64,000 bases of DNA from contig NZ_PQCD01000049.1 of assembly GCF_002964705.1 (NCBI RefSeq), positions 62,001-126,000 of the forward strand. Reading direction: 5' to 3'. Under the pieces are notes generated by a model that worked only from the letters and a program-made list of their open reading frames with translations, made no database searches and was not told the DNA's origin. Source of the stretch: Pseudoalteromonas sp. T1lg75 (GTDB lineage: Bacteria > Pseudomonadota > Gammaproteobacteria > Enterobacterales > Alteromonadaceae). The position numbers were made by a program, and so were the translations under genes. Positions 20,008 through 29,961 of this stretch are shown here, one piece after another; position 1 is the first letter of the stretch; every line of letters begins with the position of its first letter.

Positions 20008-21225
20008 GTGGCCCTATTAGTCCAAAAATTCGGCGGCACCTCGGTTGGCTCCATAGAGCGAATTGAGGCGGTCGCCGATATTATTATACGCCAACGTCAA
20101 CTCGGCCATCAGGTGGTGGCCGTGGTCTCGGCCATGTCCGGGGAAACCAACCGCTTGTTGGCCTTGGCCGCCGAAGTGGATGACAGGCCCAGCACTCGCG
20201 AGCTCGATGTGTTGGTCAGTACCGGCGAACAGGTAACGGCATCGCTCCTGTCTATGGCGCTGATCCGGCGCGGTTATCCGGCGGTGAGTCTGCTTGGCGA
20301 TCAACTGGGGATGAATACCGACAACCTTTTCACCAAGGCGCGTATACTCGATATTGATACTCGTCGTTTGCGCCAGGAGCTGCAACATGGTCGTATTGTT
20401 ATCGCCGCCGGCTTTCAAGGCCGCGACGGCGAAGGCAATATTACCACCTTGGGGCGCGGTGGCAGCGATACCTCGGCGGTGGCGATTGCCGGGGCACTGA
20501 ACGCCGAAGAATGCCAAATCTATACGGATGTTAATGGTGTTTACAGTACCGACCCCCGTGTTGAACCCAAGGCGCGACGCCTTACCAGCATTGGCGTACC
20601 AGCGATGCTGGAGATGGCCAGCCTGGGGGCCAAGGTACTGCATATTCGTGCCGTTGAGGCGGCGGCCCAGTATCGGGTGCCGTTGCGGGTGTTATCCAGT
20701 TTTGAGCCTGATCAGGGCACTTTAGTTTTAAGCGATGAGGACGAGCCCATGCCACAGCAAAATGTGTCGGGTATAGCTTTTAAAAGGGAACAAGCACTTA
20801 TTTTCCTAAATAATTGTGACGCTAGCCCTGCGACCTTGGCGAATATACTTGAGTTGTTGGCCCATAAAGGCATTGAAGTCGATGTTATTAATCAAGTTAA
20901 TCAAAAAGTTGGCAAAGTAGACTATGCTATAAGTATACCCAGCTTAGAGTTGCGAGAAGCGCTTACTGCGTTATCAAATACCGACCAATTAGCCGGCGTA
21001 AATATCGCCAGTAGGGACGATTTAGCCATGCTTTCTTTGGTTGGTGTGGGTATAAAAACAAATGCATCGATAAGCAGTCAGTTCTTTCGTGTATTTGCTG
21101 ACGAGAATATCGATGTATTTATTGCCAGCTCAGGAGAAATAAAGCTTTCGGTGCTGATCGAACGGCGATATTTGGAGCTTGCAGTAAGGGCACTACATGC
21201 AACATTTGGCATGGCAGATGAATAA
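20008..21225 (+). CDS. lysC: Aspartate kinase
   Basis: Phosphorylates aspartate for lysine, threonine and methionine synthesis. 405 aa. GTG start at 20008; product begins MALLVQKFGGTSVGS, the family signature. Kinase domain about 1-245 (GRGGSDTSAVAIAGAL, TDVNGVYSTDPR), then two ACT domains (about 265-400) for feedback control. The length and arrangement fit a class Ib aspartokinase, like that of Pseudomonas, rather than the fused E. coli ThrA/MetL. It lies in the alaS-lysC-csrA order common in gammaproteobacteria. Confidence 0.95.
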   Translation: MALLVQKFGGTSVGSIERIEAVADIIIRQRQLGHQVVAVVSAMSGETNRLLALAAEVDDRPSTRELDVLVSTGEQVTASLLSMALIRRGYPAVSLLGDQLGMNTDNLFTKARILDIDTRRLRQELQHGRIVIAAGFQGRDGEGNITTLGRGGSDTSAVAIAGALNAEECQIYTDVNGVYSTDPRVEPKARRLTSIGVPAMLEMASLGAKVLHIRAVEAAAQYRVPLRVLSSFEPDQGTLVLSDEDEPMPQQNVSGIAFKREQALIFLNNCDASPATLANILELLAHKGIEVDVINQVNQKVGKVDYAISIPSLELREALTALSNTDQLAGVNIASRDDLAMLSLVGVGIKTNASISSQFFRVFADENIDVFIASSGEIKLSVLIERRYLELAVRALHATFGMADE

Positions 21226-21317
21226 TTAAGCAAAGTTTTACTTACTTTTATAGTAATTATTCATTAAAATGCCACTGACGGAATTTTTGACTAATTTGGA
21301 ATAATGGGAGCAAGAGA

Positions 21318-21512
21318 ATGCTAATTCTTACTCGTCGAGTTGGCGAAACCCTGATGATAGGTGACGAAGTCACGGTTACCGTATTAGGCGTTAAGGGTAA
21401 TCAGGTACGCATCGGTGTGAATGCACCTAAAGACGTATCTGTACACCGTGAAGAAATTTATATGCGAATACAAGCAGAAAAGTCGGGCTCATCAAACCCG
21501 GGTAACGAATAA
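21318..21512 (+). CDS. csrA: Carbon storage regulator CsrA
   Basis: A 64-aa dimeric RNA-binding protein that recognises GGA in hairpin loops and represses or stabilises mRNAs. Sequence [32 protein letters not shown] and [13 protein letters not shown] is canonical; residues L4, R6 and R44 of the RNA-binding surface are present. GGGAG precedes the ATG. The tRNA-Ser/Arg cluster that often follows csrA in related genera is absent here. The tRNA-Phe operon spacers at 45808 and 46044 carry CsrA-site-like hairpins and are candidate ligands. Confidence 0.98.
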   Translation: MLILTRRVGETLMIGDEVTVTVLGVKGNQVRIGVNAPKDVSVHREEIYMRIQAEKSGSSNPGNE

Positions 21513-21526
21513 TACCGCTTGTTGCG

Positions 21527-21557
21527 AAGCCACTTTTAAAGTGGCTTTTGTTTTTTC
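21527..21557 (+). terminator. csrA terminator
   Basis: Stem AAGCCACT / AGTGGCTT with an AT-rich loop and a T-rich tail. It overlaps the 3' end of the convergent YcxB-like gene. Confidence 0.75.
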
Positions 21558-22015
21558 TGGGCCAGTATAAATTCTCTTACTTCGTCATTAAGTACGGCGT
21601 TACTGAGATAATGGCTATGCCCCTTAGCGGTTACCAAAACCACTCCCTTGTCTGTGGCCACAGCTTCGCTGATGTCTGTCCAAGATAACAGGCGGGTTTT
21701 GCCGTTGGCCGTGGTACCAATTCCCTGCTCATCGATTTTCAGCTCAACCTCGTGACCGGCGGCGCGCGAGAGGCGTTGACGCGCTATCCACCAGGCCTTT
21801 TGATACCTATAGGCCACCATCTCAAGCAATGCCAAGGCAAATAAAAAGTACCCTAAGTAGTTGTTTTGCAGTTTTAGTATGCTAAACAGGGCGAGTGCAA
21901 CTAACAATAAGATCAAACCATATTTGGGTTGTTTACGGTTGCTCAAGGGCAAAGACTGTTCGTAGCTTTCGCTAAAGTAGTCTTTGTTTAAGATGTAAGT
22001 GGTGGTGTAGTTCAT
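21536..22015 (-). CDS. YcxB-like membrane protein
   Basis: 159 aa: cytoplasmic N-terminus, two hydrophobic segments (about 33-47 and 52-68), then a soluble beta-rich domain (VELKIDEQGIGTTANGKTR, LSWTDISEAVATDKGVVLVT). This layout matches the YcxB-like C-terminal domain family. Function unknown. Divergent from the phosphoesterase gene. Confidence 0.65.
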   Translation of the reverse strand: MNYTTTYILNKDYFSESYEQSLPLSNRKQPKYGLILLLVALALFSILKLQNNYLGYFLFALALLEMVAYRYQKAWWIARQRLSRAAGHEVELKIDEQGIGTTANGKTRLLSWTDISEAVATDKGVVLVTAKGHSHYLSNAVLNDEVREFILAQKKQKPL

Positions 22016-22053
22016 GATTACTCGCTTAAGCCACTTTAAAGTAAGGGATGATT

Positions 22054-22989
22054 ATGCGTATTTTATTTTTTATGGCGGCGCTATTTATAAGCTCGACGAA
22101 TGCCGTACCTCAGCAATTCTTGGTATTTGGCGATATGCCTTATACACCCATCGACGAGGCTCTGCTCAGTGTGCCTAATGGACGATTATACCAAGCGGTG
22201 CAGCAAACCCCACATCTATTTGTGGCTCATGTTGGGGATTTAAAATCCGGGTCATTGCCTTGTACCGATGACTTGCTACAAAAAAATTATAGCCTGTTAA
22301 GTCACTTGACCAGTTCCCCCCTGGTGTATACCCCGGGCGACAACGATTGGACAGACTGTGACAGAGCGGCCCTAGAGCCACGTTTTGATGAATTAGAGCG
22401 TCTTGCCTATATTCGTACCCATTTTGCTCAATCCGAGCTGACTCTGCCCGATTATCACAGACAAAAAGAGCAGGTTGAAAATCAGGCATGGCGCATTGAC
22501 GATGTTCAGTATCTGACCTTGCATGTGGTGGGCACTAACAATGGCCGAGCGCAAGTGCTAAAAAGCGAGCCGCAAGCGGCCCTTGCCGCCGCCCAGAAGC
22601 GGGATAACAACAATATGCAGTGGTTGGCTTCGCAATTGGAAGCACAGGTGAGCGCAGCGGTGATCTTTATGCAGGCCGATATTTATGAAGCCAATAATTA
22701 TGGTGAGCCTTGCACACAAGAGTTACAGCAAAACTGTGATGCGTTAGCACCTTATCGTCAGCACCTGGATGCGCTGGCCGAGCAAGTGGCGTTTCCTATT
22801 TTATTGGTGCATGGCGACACCTCAGCATTTTGTTTCTCGCAGCGTGAATCGGGGCTGTGGCACCTCAATGCGCCGGGGGATTTTAGGGTATTGGATATTG
22901 CTAAGGTTCGGGTACAGGACGCGCAGACGGAACCTTTTGTTGTGAGTACACTGACCAAGCCTGGTGAGGCTATCCCCAAGTGTAATTAA
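22054..22989 (+). CDS. Secreted calcineurin-like metallophosphoesterase
   Basis: About 311 aa with a signal peptide (MRILFFMAALFISSTNA). ATG 22054 is preferred over 22048, because AAGGG sits 6-7 nt before it and is too close to the earlier ATG. Metal-binding motifs: VFGDMPY (first Asp), HVGDLKSG, PGDNDW and LLVHGDT. There are several cysteines, consistent with export. Substrate unknown. Confidence 0.75.
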   Translation: MRILFFMAALFISSTNAVPQQFLVFGDMPYTPIDEALLSVPNGRLYQAVQQTPHLFVAHVGDLKSGSLPCTDDLLQKNYSLLSHLTSSPLVYTPGDNDWTDCDRAALEPRFDELERLAYIRTHFAQSELTLPDYHRQKEQVENQAWRIDDVQYLTLHVVGTNNGRAQVLKSEPQAALAAAQKRDNNNMQWLASQLEAQVSAAVIFMQADIYEANNYGEPCTQELQQNCDALAPYRQHLDALAEQVAFPILLVHGDTSAFCFSQRESGLWHLNAPGDFRVLDIAKVRVQDAQTEPFVVSTLTKPGEAIPKCN

Positions 22990-22993
22990 TAAA

Positions 22994-23017
22994 AAGGCCG
23001 CGCTTAAGCGCGGCCTT
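22994..23017. terminator. Bidirectional terminator, phosphoesterase / TonB receptor
   Basis: The 24-bp perfect palindrome AAGGCCGCGCTTAAGCGCGG... lies between convergent stops, with an A-run on the left that gives the minus strand a T5 tail. Confidence 0.8.
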
Positions 23018-23037
23018 AAGTGGCTTATACGGGCTGT

Positions 23038-26001
23038 TTAGAACTGGAAGCGAACGCCCAATTTAAACTTACGGCCCAGTACATCATAGTTACTTGGGAA
23101 GGTGTTACCCGAGTTAGAGCTGGTATCACCTGCCTCGTTACCTACTACCGGTGGATCTTTCTCGAACAGGTTATCTATACCGAGACTGGCGGTAATATTG
23201 TCTGTGATATGGTAATTAGCATACAGATCAAAGTAGCTATAGGAACCGATACTGCGGAATTCCTCATAGTAGTCATCGATCACTACAGGCTCAACGTCTA
23301 TACCATCCGTGTAACGCCATTGTAGCGATACCGTAAAGTCATCCATAGCCCAGGTAGTACGCTGCACCGCACGCAGCTCTGCGAGAGGATCACAGCTGGT
23401 GCTGTAGTAGCCCTTACAGTCGATAATACGCGCCGTATCCGAGCTTTGTGACTCCTGAGTCAGGTATTTATTGATGGTTCCGGAGAACTGTAACTCACCC
23501 CAATTATCCATAGGCCAGGCGAAGTTGAAGCCAAGCTCCACACCCTCGGCACGCAGGTTTTTAAGGTTAGTAGTAAATTGCTCAATACCCGCACCGGCCA
23601 CGGTTAAGTCACCGCCAACACGTTGGATCTTGGCACATTGCTCAGCATCACCTAGCTGGTAACAGGCATCAAGAATTTCTTGAGCCGAGAACTCACCGAT
23701 AATGTCATCGATATCGATGTCATAATAGTCTAGGCTGATGGTGAAGTTTTGCAGGGTGTCGAACTCGGGTGTCCATACCAGACCCGCAGTGAAGGTACTT
23801 GCTTCTTCCGCATCGGGCGGATTAAGCGGATCACTACCGGAGATAACCTGTACCTGACCAGAGATGACGTCTTGGACGTTACCAACTTGAGCGGCAGACA
23901 TGCCGGTAGATTCACACAATGCCTGCAAGGTTGCATCTATATTGCCAGCGTTAGCAACCGAACATGGATCGCTACCTGCGTTATCTAGACCGGTAACCAC
24001 GGGCGAAGCAATCTCACCCACGTTAGGAGCACGGGTCGCTTCTTGCTGCATTACGCGAACCAGCACAGAGCTGACCGGGCGCCAGTTGAAACCCAGTTTC
24101 CAGGTTTCGTTTGAGCCCACGGTATCGTAATCGGCCCAACGGAAACCGAATTCAATATCCAGAGTCTCGGCAAAGGCCATGCCATCGATAACGGGTAGAT
24201 AACCTTCAAGGAATAGCTCGTCAACGCTAAAGCCACCTTCGATGGGCAACTGGTTACCACCGGCACCACCTTGACAGCTTGCCGGAGCAAGTTTCAAACA
24301 CTCATCAGGCTCAAAGAGGCCTTTTTCTTTACGGTATTCATAACCGAAGCTCATGGACAGCGGTGCACCGGCGCTAGGAATTTCAATAAATTCCACCGGA
24401 CCGTTTAAGGTAGCGGTAGCGATGCGTTGACTATATTTCTGTTGCTGCAGAGCAATAGCGGTTGCATAACCGGCCATTTCATCGGTAATGGTGCCGAAGC
24501 CACCAAACAGGTTGATAGGCACACAGGTAGGATCGCCGTTCAAACAGGTCACACCGTCCGCCGTTTCCAGGGCGTTTTGGATGTTGGTCAGGTTGGTATA
24601 ACCGGCACGTACAGTGGTACGGTTTGACTCACCGTATTGGAAGCTTACGTCATATTGCCAATCGTCAAAGACGTAACCGTTCACACCGGTGACGAATTGG
24701 AACAGTGACGTATCGTAGCGCTCAGTACGAGGACCTAGCTCTAGGGTACGACGGCGAAGCTGCACGGTAAGGTAATCTTCTTCGTCGACCACGCCGTTAG
24801 CGTTAACGTCATTCCAGTTGTTTTCGCCCAGTAAGTCATTGGCCAGCGCGTTATTACCTGCATCAATCATAAATTGACGGGCTTGGTCGCCAATCAGTGG
24901 GTTGAACAGGGGCAGGTCGAAGGCCGAGCCGAAGGTGCCCGATGGCGCCACCTGGGTATCTACCGAGATAGAGCTGTAGGTCAATGAAGAGTATATTTCA
25001 TGCTCTTCCGTCAGGCTGTAGCGCGCAAGCGCGGTGCCCGAGTAACGCTCTGAAGGTGTTTGATAGAAGTTATACGGGTTAAAGTTAAATACACTACAGG
25101 TATCTGCAGATAGGGAGCCGTCGTTTCTAAACTGGCCCGAAGCGCTGGCACCGCCACCCACTATAGCAAAGCGTGTTGGCATAGCCGTTGTCGAACCGCC
25201 GCTTTCAACCGAATTGGGGGCTTCACAGCCTGGCGGAGCCGGAATGGGCGGCTCGCCATTGCGGAACTGCGCTAAGTTAGAACCATCGTCTGTGTCTATA
25301 CCTAGCAAACCAAGGGGGCGCTCTCCGAGTAATACCTGATCACGCTTGGTCCAGTCTAATGACAGCACCACGTTACCGCGGTCGTCGGCCAGGTTTGAAC
25401 CTATGGTTAAAGAAATATTGTCTTTGTCGCCGTCATTTTCATCGGTTTCCTGGTGCGAGGTATTTAAAGCGATGCCCTCAAAGTTGTCTTTGAGAATAAA
25501 GTTAACGGCACCGGCAATGGCGTCAGAACCGTATACCGCAGATGCACCACCTGTGATTACGTCGATACGTTCAACCAAGGCAGCAGGGATCACGGAAGTA
25601 TCTACCGAGCCATTATAGTTGTATGGGATCATACGACGGCCGTTGACCAGGATAAGTGAACGTTGCGAACCAAGGCCACGCAAGTTAACCGTTGCGGCAC
25701 CACCGGAGCCGTTGTTCACGTTACTGCCATCACCTGGGATGGTTGCAGGCAAGGTACGTAGAATTTGCTCTACTTCAGGTTCTTGTTGAAAGGCCAGCTC
25801 TTGCTCACCGATGGACGTAATGGGACTGGCTGATACGGCGCCGGGTTGACGAATACGACTACCGGTGACGGCAATCACTTCGATGTCTTTATCGGCCTCT
25901 TCTTCTCCCGCCGCTTGTGCTTGCGGGGCAATAAAGGCCATTGAGGAAATGCTAACGCCGAGCGCGAGTTGGAGCGCCAGCGTAAGTCTGGATTTTAACA
26001 T
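23038..26001 (-). CDS. TonB-dependent outer-membrane receptor
   Basis: Active outer-membrane importer powered by TonB-ExbBD. 987 aa: signal peptide ending PQAQA, then a TonB-box-like IEVIAVTGSRIRQPG, a plug domain (about 45-175; NLRGLGSQRSLILVNGRR, GGASAVYGSDAIAGAVNFIL) and a large barrel ending in FKLGVRFQF. GGGAG lies before the ATG. Around residue 400 is DVNANGVVDEED, a dockerin/EF-hand-type calcium loop. The receptor class is the kind abundant in Alteromonadales for peptides, sugars or amino acids; substrate not determinable. A GntR-type palindrome lies in the upstream region shared with oadGAB. Confidence 0.93.
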   Translation of the reverse strand: MLKSRLTLALQLALGVSISSMAFIAPQAQAAGEEEADKDIEVIAVTGSRIRQPGAVSASPITSIGEQELAFQQEPEVEQILRTLPATIPGDGSNVNNGSGGAATVNLRGLGSQRSLILVNGRRMIPYNYNGSVDTSVIPAALVERIDVITGGASAVYGSDAIAGAVNFILKDNFEGIALNTSHQETDENDGDKDNISLTIGSNLADDRGNVVLSLDWTKRDQVLLGERPLGLLGIDTDDGSNLAQFRNGEPPIPAPPGCEAPNSVESGGSTTAMPTRFAIVGGGASASGQFRNDGSLSADTCSVFNFNPYNFYQTPSERYSGTALARYSLTEEHEIYSSLTYSSISVDTQVAPSGTFGSAFDLPLFNPLIGDQARQFMIDAGNNALANDLLGENNWNDVNANGVVDEEDYLTVQLRRRTLELGPRTERYDTSLFQFVTGVNGYVFDDWQYDVSFQYGESNRTTVRAGYTNLTNIQNALETADGVTCLNGDPTCVPINLFGGFGTITDEMAGYATAIALQQQKYSQRIATATLNGPVEFIEIPSAGAPLSMSFGYEYRKEKGLFEPDECLKLAPASCQGGAGGNQLPIEGGFSVDELFLEGYLPVIDGMAFAETLDIEFGFRWADYDTVGSNETWKLGFNWRPVSSVLVRVMQQEATRAPNVGEIASPVVTGLDNAGSDPCSVANAGNIDATLQALCESTGMSAAQVGNVQDVISGQVQVISGSDPLNPPDAEEASTFTAGLVWTPEFDTLQNFTISLDYYDIDIDDIIGEFSAQEILDACYQLGDAEQCAKIQRVGGDLTVAGAGIEQFTTNLKNLRAEGVELGFNFAWPMDNWGELQFSGTINKYLTQESQSSDTARIIDCKGYYSTSCDPLAELRAVQRTTWAMDDFTVSLQWRYTDGIDVEPVVIDDYYEEFRSIGSYSYFDLYANYHITDNITASLGIDNLFEKDPPVVGNEAGDTSSNSGNTFPSNYDVLGRKFKLGVRFQF

Positions 26002-26154
26002 TGTCTTTCTCCCTAGTTATTAGAGTATTTTTCTAATACATCAGGGACAATCAAACTGCGGTTGTTCCTATTAGCGATTCTAAGCGTAGACCCTCAAAGT
26101 CAATAGTGCCAAGGCCTTTAGCGGTATTGGCTAAAAATACTTGTTTCAAATTAT

Positions 26155-26169
26155 TGTGGTCTTACCAAT
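26155..26169. promoter_or_regulatory. Weaker PdhR-like half-degenerate operator
   Basis: TGTGGTCTTACCAAT matches ATTGGT-N3-ACCAAT at 10 of 12 defined positions. It is about 150 bp from the TonB receptor start and 183 bp from the perfect copy. Confidence 0.35.
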
Positions 26170-26337
26170 TTAACTTGGACGCTATCTGTGCTATCGGCCA
26201 ATTTGGCGCTTCCCCTTGCCTACTATTACTCAGGGTTATATTCGATATTTTAATCGCATATATTCGACTTTAACCTAATTTCTCCTTCTAACTTGCTAGT
26301 TTTTAAGGTTATTAGTAGAGAGTTGGATAAATTAAAT

Positions 26338-26352
26338 ATTGGTAATACCAAT
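26338..26352. promoter_or_regulatory. PdhR-type operator candidate upstream of oadG
   Basis: ATTGGTAATACCAAT is a perfect inverted repeat matching the ATTGGT-N3-ACCAAT pattern of the pyruvate-sensing GntR regulator PdhR in E. coli. It lies 86 bp before oadG. Pyruvate is the product of oxaloacetate decarboxylase, which makes this control plausible; no regulator gene is in the window. Confidence 0.5.
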
Positions 26353-26437
26353 TTACAAGGTGTAGACAATTAACGTTTATTTGGTATGGTGTTGACTCTA
26401 GGTTTACGAAATTTAACAAAAAGCACTGGGAGTGAGG

Positions 26438-26674
26438 ATGAACATTGCAGCACTGATGCTTGAAGCGGCGGGGTTAATGGCCACTGGGATGCTGGTGGTC
26501 TTTATGTTTTTGCTGCTGCTGATTGGCGCTTTAAAACTGATGTCGCACTTTCTTCGAGAGGATGAGTCGACCAAGGCTGAGTTGCCGACGGCCACTCAGT
26601 TACCCAGGGTGGGCATACCCAAGGCCCATATTGCAGCCATTGCCGCTGCGGTTCATCAGTATAGAAAACAATAA
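26438..26674 (+). CDS. oadG: Oxaloacetate decarboxylase gamma subunit
   Basis: 78-aa small membrane subunit of the sodium-pumping decarboxylase; anchors and assembles the complex and helps bind zinc. One N-terminal membrane helix (LMLEAAGLMATGMLVVFMFL) and a charged, AP-rich tail, typical of OadG. ATG 26438 with GGGAG upstream is preferred to the GTG at 26432, which lies within that site. First gene of oadGAB. Confidence 0.92.
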   Translation: MNIAALMLEAAGLMATGMLVVFMFLLLLIGALKLMSHFLREDESTKAELPTATQLPRVGIPKAHIAAIAAAVHQYRKQ

Positions 26675-26689
26675 GAATAGGGGCACAGA

Positions 26690-28486
26690 ATGTCAAAACT
26701 ACAGTTAACAGAGCTGGTATTACGCGATGCGCACCAGTCTTTATTGGCAACACGTATGCGCTTGGACGATATGCTTCCCATCGCCGCCAAGCTGGATCAG
26801 GTAGGCTATTGGTCCGTTGAGTCCTGGGGTGGTGCGACCTTCGATGCCTGTATTCGCTACTTAGGAGAGGATCCTTGGCAGCGCATTCGCGAGCTTAAAA
26901 AGGCCATGCCAAACACCAAGCAACAAATGCTGCTGCGTGGACAAAACCTATTAGGTTATCGCCACTATGGCGATGATGTGGTAACTAAATTTGTAGAGCG
27001 TGCGCACGCCAATGGCGTTGATGTGTTTCGAATTTTTGACGCCATGAACGATGTGCGCAACTTGGAAACCGCGATTAAGGCGGCTGTCAATGTGGGCGCT
27101 CATGCCCAAGGCACAATTTCCTATACGGTATCGCCGGTACATAATTTGGATATGTGGTTAACCCAGGCCAGGCAATTAGAAGACATGGGCTGCCATTCAA
27201 TATGTATTAAAGATATGGCCGGGCTGTTAAAGCCTTATGAGGCCCATGAGTTAATCACCGGATTAAAACAAACCGTGTCCTTGCCCATCGCCATGCAGTG
27301 CCATGCGACCACGGGCTTGAGCACGGCCACCTATCAAAAGGCCATCGATGCCGGTATTGATATGCTCGATACCGCCGTCTCCAGTATGAGCCAAACCTAT
27401 GGCCACAGTGCCACCGAAACCATGGTGGCGATAGTGGAGGACACGCCAAGAGACACGGGGTTAGACTTGGGGCTGTTAGAAGAGATTGCCGCGTATTTTC
27501 GCGAAGTGCGGAAGAAATACGCCCAGTTTGAGGGCAGTCTAAAGGGCGTGGATGGTCGAATTCTATTAGCTCAGGTGCCCGGAGGCATGCTGACCAATAT
27601 GGAAAATCAGCTTAAAGAGCAAGGTGCGGCGGACCGCCTCGACGAGGTACTCAAAGAGATCCCTCAGGTGCGCAAGGATCTTGGTTACCTGCCTTTGGTA
27701 ACGCCAACTTCGCAAATAGTGGGTACCCAGGCAGTGCTTAATGTCTTGACGGGCGAGCGCTATAAGTCCATCACCAAGGAAACAGCCGGGGTGTTAAAGG
27801 GCGAATATGGTGCTACGCCGGCGCCAGTGGATAGCCTATTGCAACAGCAAGTGCTTGAAGGTGGTGAGCCCATTAGCTGCCGTCCCGCCGACTTAATCGA
27901 TGCTGAGCTGGATAAACTGACCGCCGAGCTGGACGAACATGCGAAAACGCAGCAGTTGCAGCTTGCCGACGAAGTCATTGACGATGTGCTGACCTATGCC
28001 TTGTTCCCACAAATAGGTTTGAAGTTTTTGGCCAACCGTAATAACCCGGATGCCTTTGAGCCTGTGCCTACCTCAGAGGCAAGCCAAGGCGCAGTTGCTC
28101 CCGCAGCCTCATCCACAGCTAAAGTCTCTGCACAGGGTGGACCTAAGCGCTACAGCATTAGTGTCGATGGTAAAGCATATGATGTGGTTGTGGCCCCAGG
28201 TGGTGAATTGGAAAGCGTTCGTGCCATCGAGGGGGAGGGTGAAAACCCGCCGCAAAGCGCCGTGTTAAGCAGTGGCGAGACCCTTAATGCGCCGCTCACC
28301 GGCAATATCTTCAAGGTCTTAGTTAAACCGGGGCAACAGGTTAACGAAGGGGATGTGGTGATCATCATGGAAGCGATGAAGATGGAGACCGAGGTGCGCG
28401 CTTTACATGGGGGTGAAGTGGCCGAGGTGCTGGTGCGCGAAGGCGATTCGGTAAGCGCCTCTGATGCGCTGATAGCGTTGGCCTAG
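26690..28486 (+). CDS. oadA: Oxaloacetate decarboxylase alpha subunit (biotin enzyme)
   Basis: Transfers CO2 from oxaloacetate to biotin. 598 aa: N-terminal carboxyltransferase TIM barrel (about 5-270; [20 protein letters not shown]-like [10 protein letters not shown]), a conserved carboxylase domain, an Ala/Pro/Ser-rich linker (about 455-480) and a C-terminal biotinyl domain with EAMKMETEV, whose lysine carries biotin. Sits 15 bp after oadG and 8 bp before oadB. Confidence 0.97.
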   Translation: MSKLQLTELVLRDAHQSLLATRMRLDDMLPIAAKLDQVGYWSVESWGGATFDACIRYLGEDPWQRIRELKKAMPNTKQQMLLRGQNLLGYRHYGDDVVTKFVERAHANGVDVFRIFDAMNDVRNLETAIKAAVNVGAHAQGTISYTVSPVHNLDMWLTQARQLEDMGCHSICIKDMAGLLKPYEAHELITGLKQTVSLPIAMQCHATTGLSTATYQKAIDAGIDMLDTAVSSMSQTYGHSATETMVAIVEDTPRDTGLDLGLLEEIAAYFREVRKKYAQFEGSLKGVDGRILLAQVPGGMLTNMENQLKEQGAADRLDEVLKEIPQVRKDLGYLPLVTPTSQIVGTQAVLNVLTGERYKSITKETAGVLKGEYGATPAPVDSLLQQQVLEGGEPISCRPADLIDAELDKLTAELDEHAKTQQLQLADEVIDDVLTYALFPQIGLKFLANRNNPDAFEPVPTSEASQGAVAPAASSTAKVSAQGGPKRYSISVDGKAYDVVVAPGGELESVRAIEGEGENPPQSAVLSSGETLNAPLTGNIFKVLVKPGQQVNEGDVVIIMEAMKMETEVRALHGGEVAEVLVREGDSVSASDALIALA

Positions 28487-28494
28487 GAGGAGCT

Positions 28495-29625
28495 ATGGAA
28501 GCAGTAGTTAATCTTTGGCAGGCCACGGGCATAGCTAACTTTTCCGCCGGCCAGTTGATCATGATAGCGGTGGGCTGTTTGTTGCTGTATTTGGCCATAG
28601 CCCGTAACTTCGAGCCTTTGCTCTTGGTACCCATAGGTTTTGGTGCGTTATTGACTAACATCCCAGTGGCCGGTATGGCCGACCCCAACGGTATTCTCTA
28701 TTACGTTTACCATGTGGGGATAGATACCGGGGTATTTCCCCTGTTGATCTTTATGGGTGTTGGGGCGCTGACCGATTTTAGTGCCCTGATAGCTAACCCG
28801 CGTATGTTGCTGCTGGGAGCGGCGGCCCAATTTGGTATCTTTGCCACCTTGTTTGGTGCCATCGCCCTAAACTATGTGCCCGGTTTTGAGTTCACCATGA
28901 AGGATGCTTCGGCCATTGCCATTATCGGTGGTGCAGATGGTCCCACGGCTATATTTCTGGCTTCGAAGCTGGCCCCTGATTTACTCGGCGCCATTGCCGT
29001 AGCCGCTTACTCTTATATGGCCTTGGTGCCTATAATCCAGCCGCCTATTATGCGCGCACTGACATCGGAGCAGGAACGCAAAATAGAAATGCCGCAACTG
29101 CGAGTGGTCTCAAAGAAAGAGAAAATCATCTTCCCACTGATGGTATTGGCACTGACAGCCATGTTTCTGCCGGCGGCGGCGCCGCTGGTTGGGATGTTTT
29201 GTTTGGGCAACCTGATGCGAGAAAGCGGGGTGGTGGATCGTCTCAGCGGCACGGCGCAAAACGAGTTGATCAACATCACCACCATCTTTTTGGGTTTGGC
29301 CGTGGGCTCCAAGTTGGCGGCGGATAAGTTTTTAACCGTGGAAACTCTGGGCATATTGGCACTGGGGGCGCTGGCATTTTCTATCGGCACCGCTTCAGGG
29401 GTGTTTATGGCCAAGGCTTTAAATCGCTTTTCGAAAACACCAATCAATCCTTTGGTTGGCGCCGCGGGAGTGTCTGCCGTGCCCATGGCGGCGCGGGTGG
29501 TAAACAAGGTGGGGCTGGAAAACAACCCACATAACTTCCTACTTATGCATGCCATGGGCCCGAATGTAGCCGGGGTTCTTGGCAGCGCGGTGGCTGCGGG
29601 TATCTTACTGGCCCTCGTTGGCTAA
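28495..29625 (+). CDS. oadB: Oxaloacetate decarboxylase beta subunit (sodium pump)
   Basis: Polytopic inner-membrane subunit that decarboxylates carboxybiotin and exports sodium. 376 aa with about nine hydrophobic segments and the family signature [19 protein letters not shown] (conserved Asp), plus ISNP-like and [10 protein letters not shown] regions. AGGAGG precedes the ATG. The complex makes a sodium gradient that the SSS symporter and other sodium-coupled carriers could use. Confidence 0.96.
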   Translation: MEAVVNLWQATGIANFSAGQLIMIAVGCLLLYLAIARNFEPLLLVPIGFGALLTNIPVAGMADPNGILYYVYHVGIDTGVFPLLIFMGVGALTDFSALIANPRMLLLGAAAQFGIFATLFGAIALNYVPGFEFTMKDASAIAIIGGADGPTAIFLASKLAPDLLGAIAVAAYSYMALVPIIQPPIMRALTSEQERKIEMPQLRVVSKKEKIIFPLMVLALTAMFLPAAAPLVGMFCLGNLMRESGVVDRLSGTAQNELINITTIFLGLAVGSKLAADKFLTVETLGILALGALAFSIGTASGVFMAKALNRFSKTPINPLVGAAGVSAVPMAARVVNKVGLENNPHNFLLMHAMGPNVAGVLGSAVAAGILLALVG

Positions 29626-29654
29626 CGTCGGTTAATTGGCTCTTCCTAGCCATT

Positions 29655-29693
29655 GCGCACCTTGGTCGTGAACTCACTAAGGTGCGCTTTTTT
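29655..29693 (+). terminator. oadGAB terminator
   Basis: Stem GCGCACCTT / AAGGTGCGC, loop about 15 nt, then a T-run. It lies 30 bp after oadB. Confidence 0.85.
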
Positions 29694-29770
29694 ATGCCTG
29701 CCTATCCCAAGGTAGGCATTTGCGTGCCGAGCTGTTATAAGGGAGGTATATTATTAAGGAGAAGATAAGC

Positions 29771-29950
29771 ATGAATGCGATTATGATTATTCTTGCCCTG
29801 TTCGTTGCCTTGGCCGTTGTCGTGCCTTTATTGGAACGTTATCAGCGGCAAATGGGGCTTCATAAAATGGTACGGTTTCGTAAATACATCATTCCCCTGG
29901 TGGCAGTTAGCCTGATCTTACAATTACTGTACTTAGCGTTTAATCGCTAG
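29771..29950 (+). CDS. 59-aa two-helix membrane protein
   Basis: Short gene between the oadB terminator and the M23 peptidase. The product begins MNAIMIILALFVALAVVVP, then a basic loop (ERYQRQMGLHKMVRFRKY) and a second hydrophobic segment (IIPLVAVSLILQLLYL). AAGGAG lies 9-10 nt before the ATG and a terminator follows 12 bp after the stop, so it looks like a complete independent gene. No family recognised. The basic loop between two helices is compatible with binding a partner or phospholipid, but no function can be given. Confidence 0.7.
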   Translation: MNAIMIILALFVALAVVVPLLERYQRQMGLHKMVRFRKYIIPLVAVSLILQLLYLAFNR

Positions 29951-29961
29951 GCACTAGACAT

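Larger units (their letters stand above)
26002..26437. other. Divergent control region, TonB receptor / oadGAB
   Basis: A 436-bp AT-rich region without ORFs. It holds two ATTGGT-N3-ACCAAT-type operators (listed separately). TACCAATT also resembles the end of the palindrome at 1131, so a decayed mobile-element end is an alternative origin for part of it. No riboswitch or other RNA structure seen. Confidence 0.6.
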
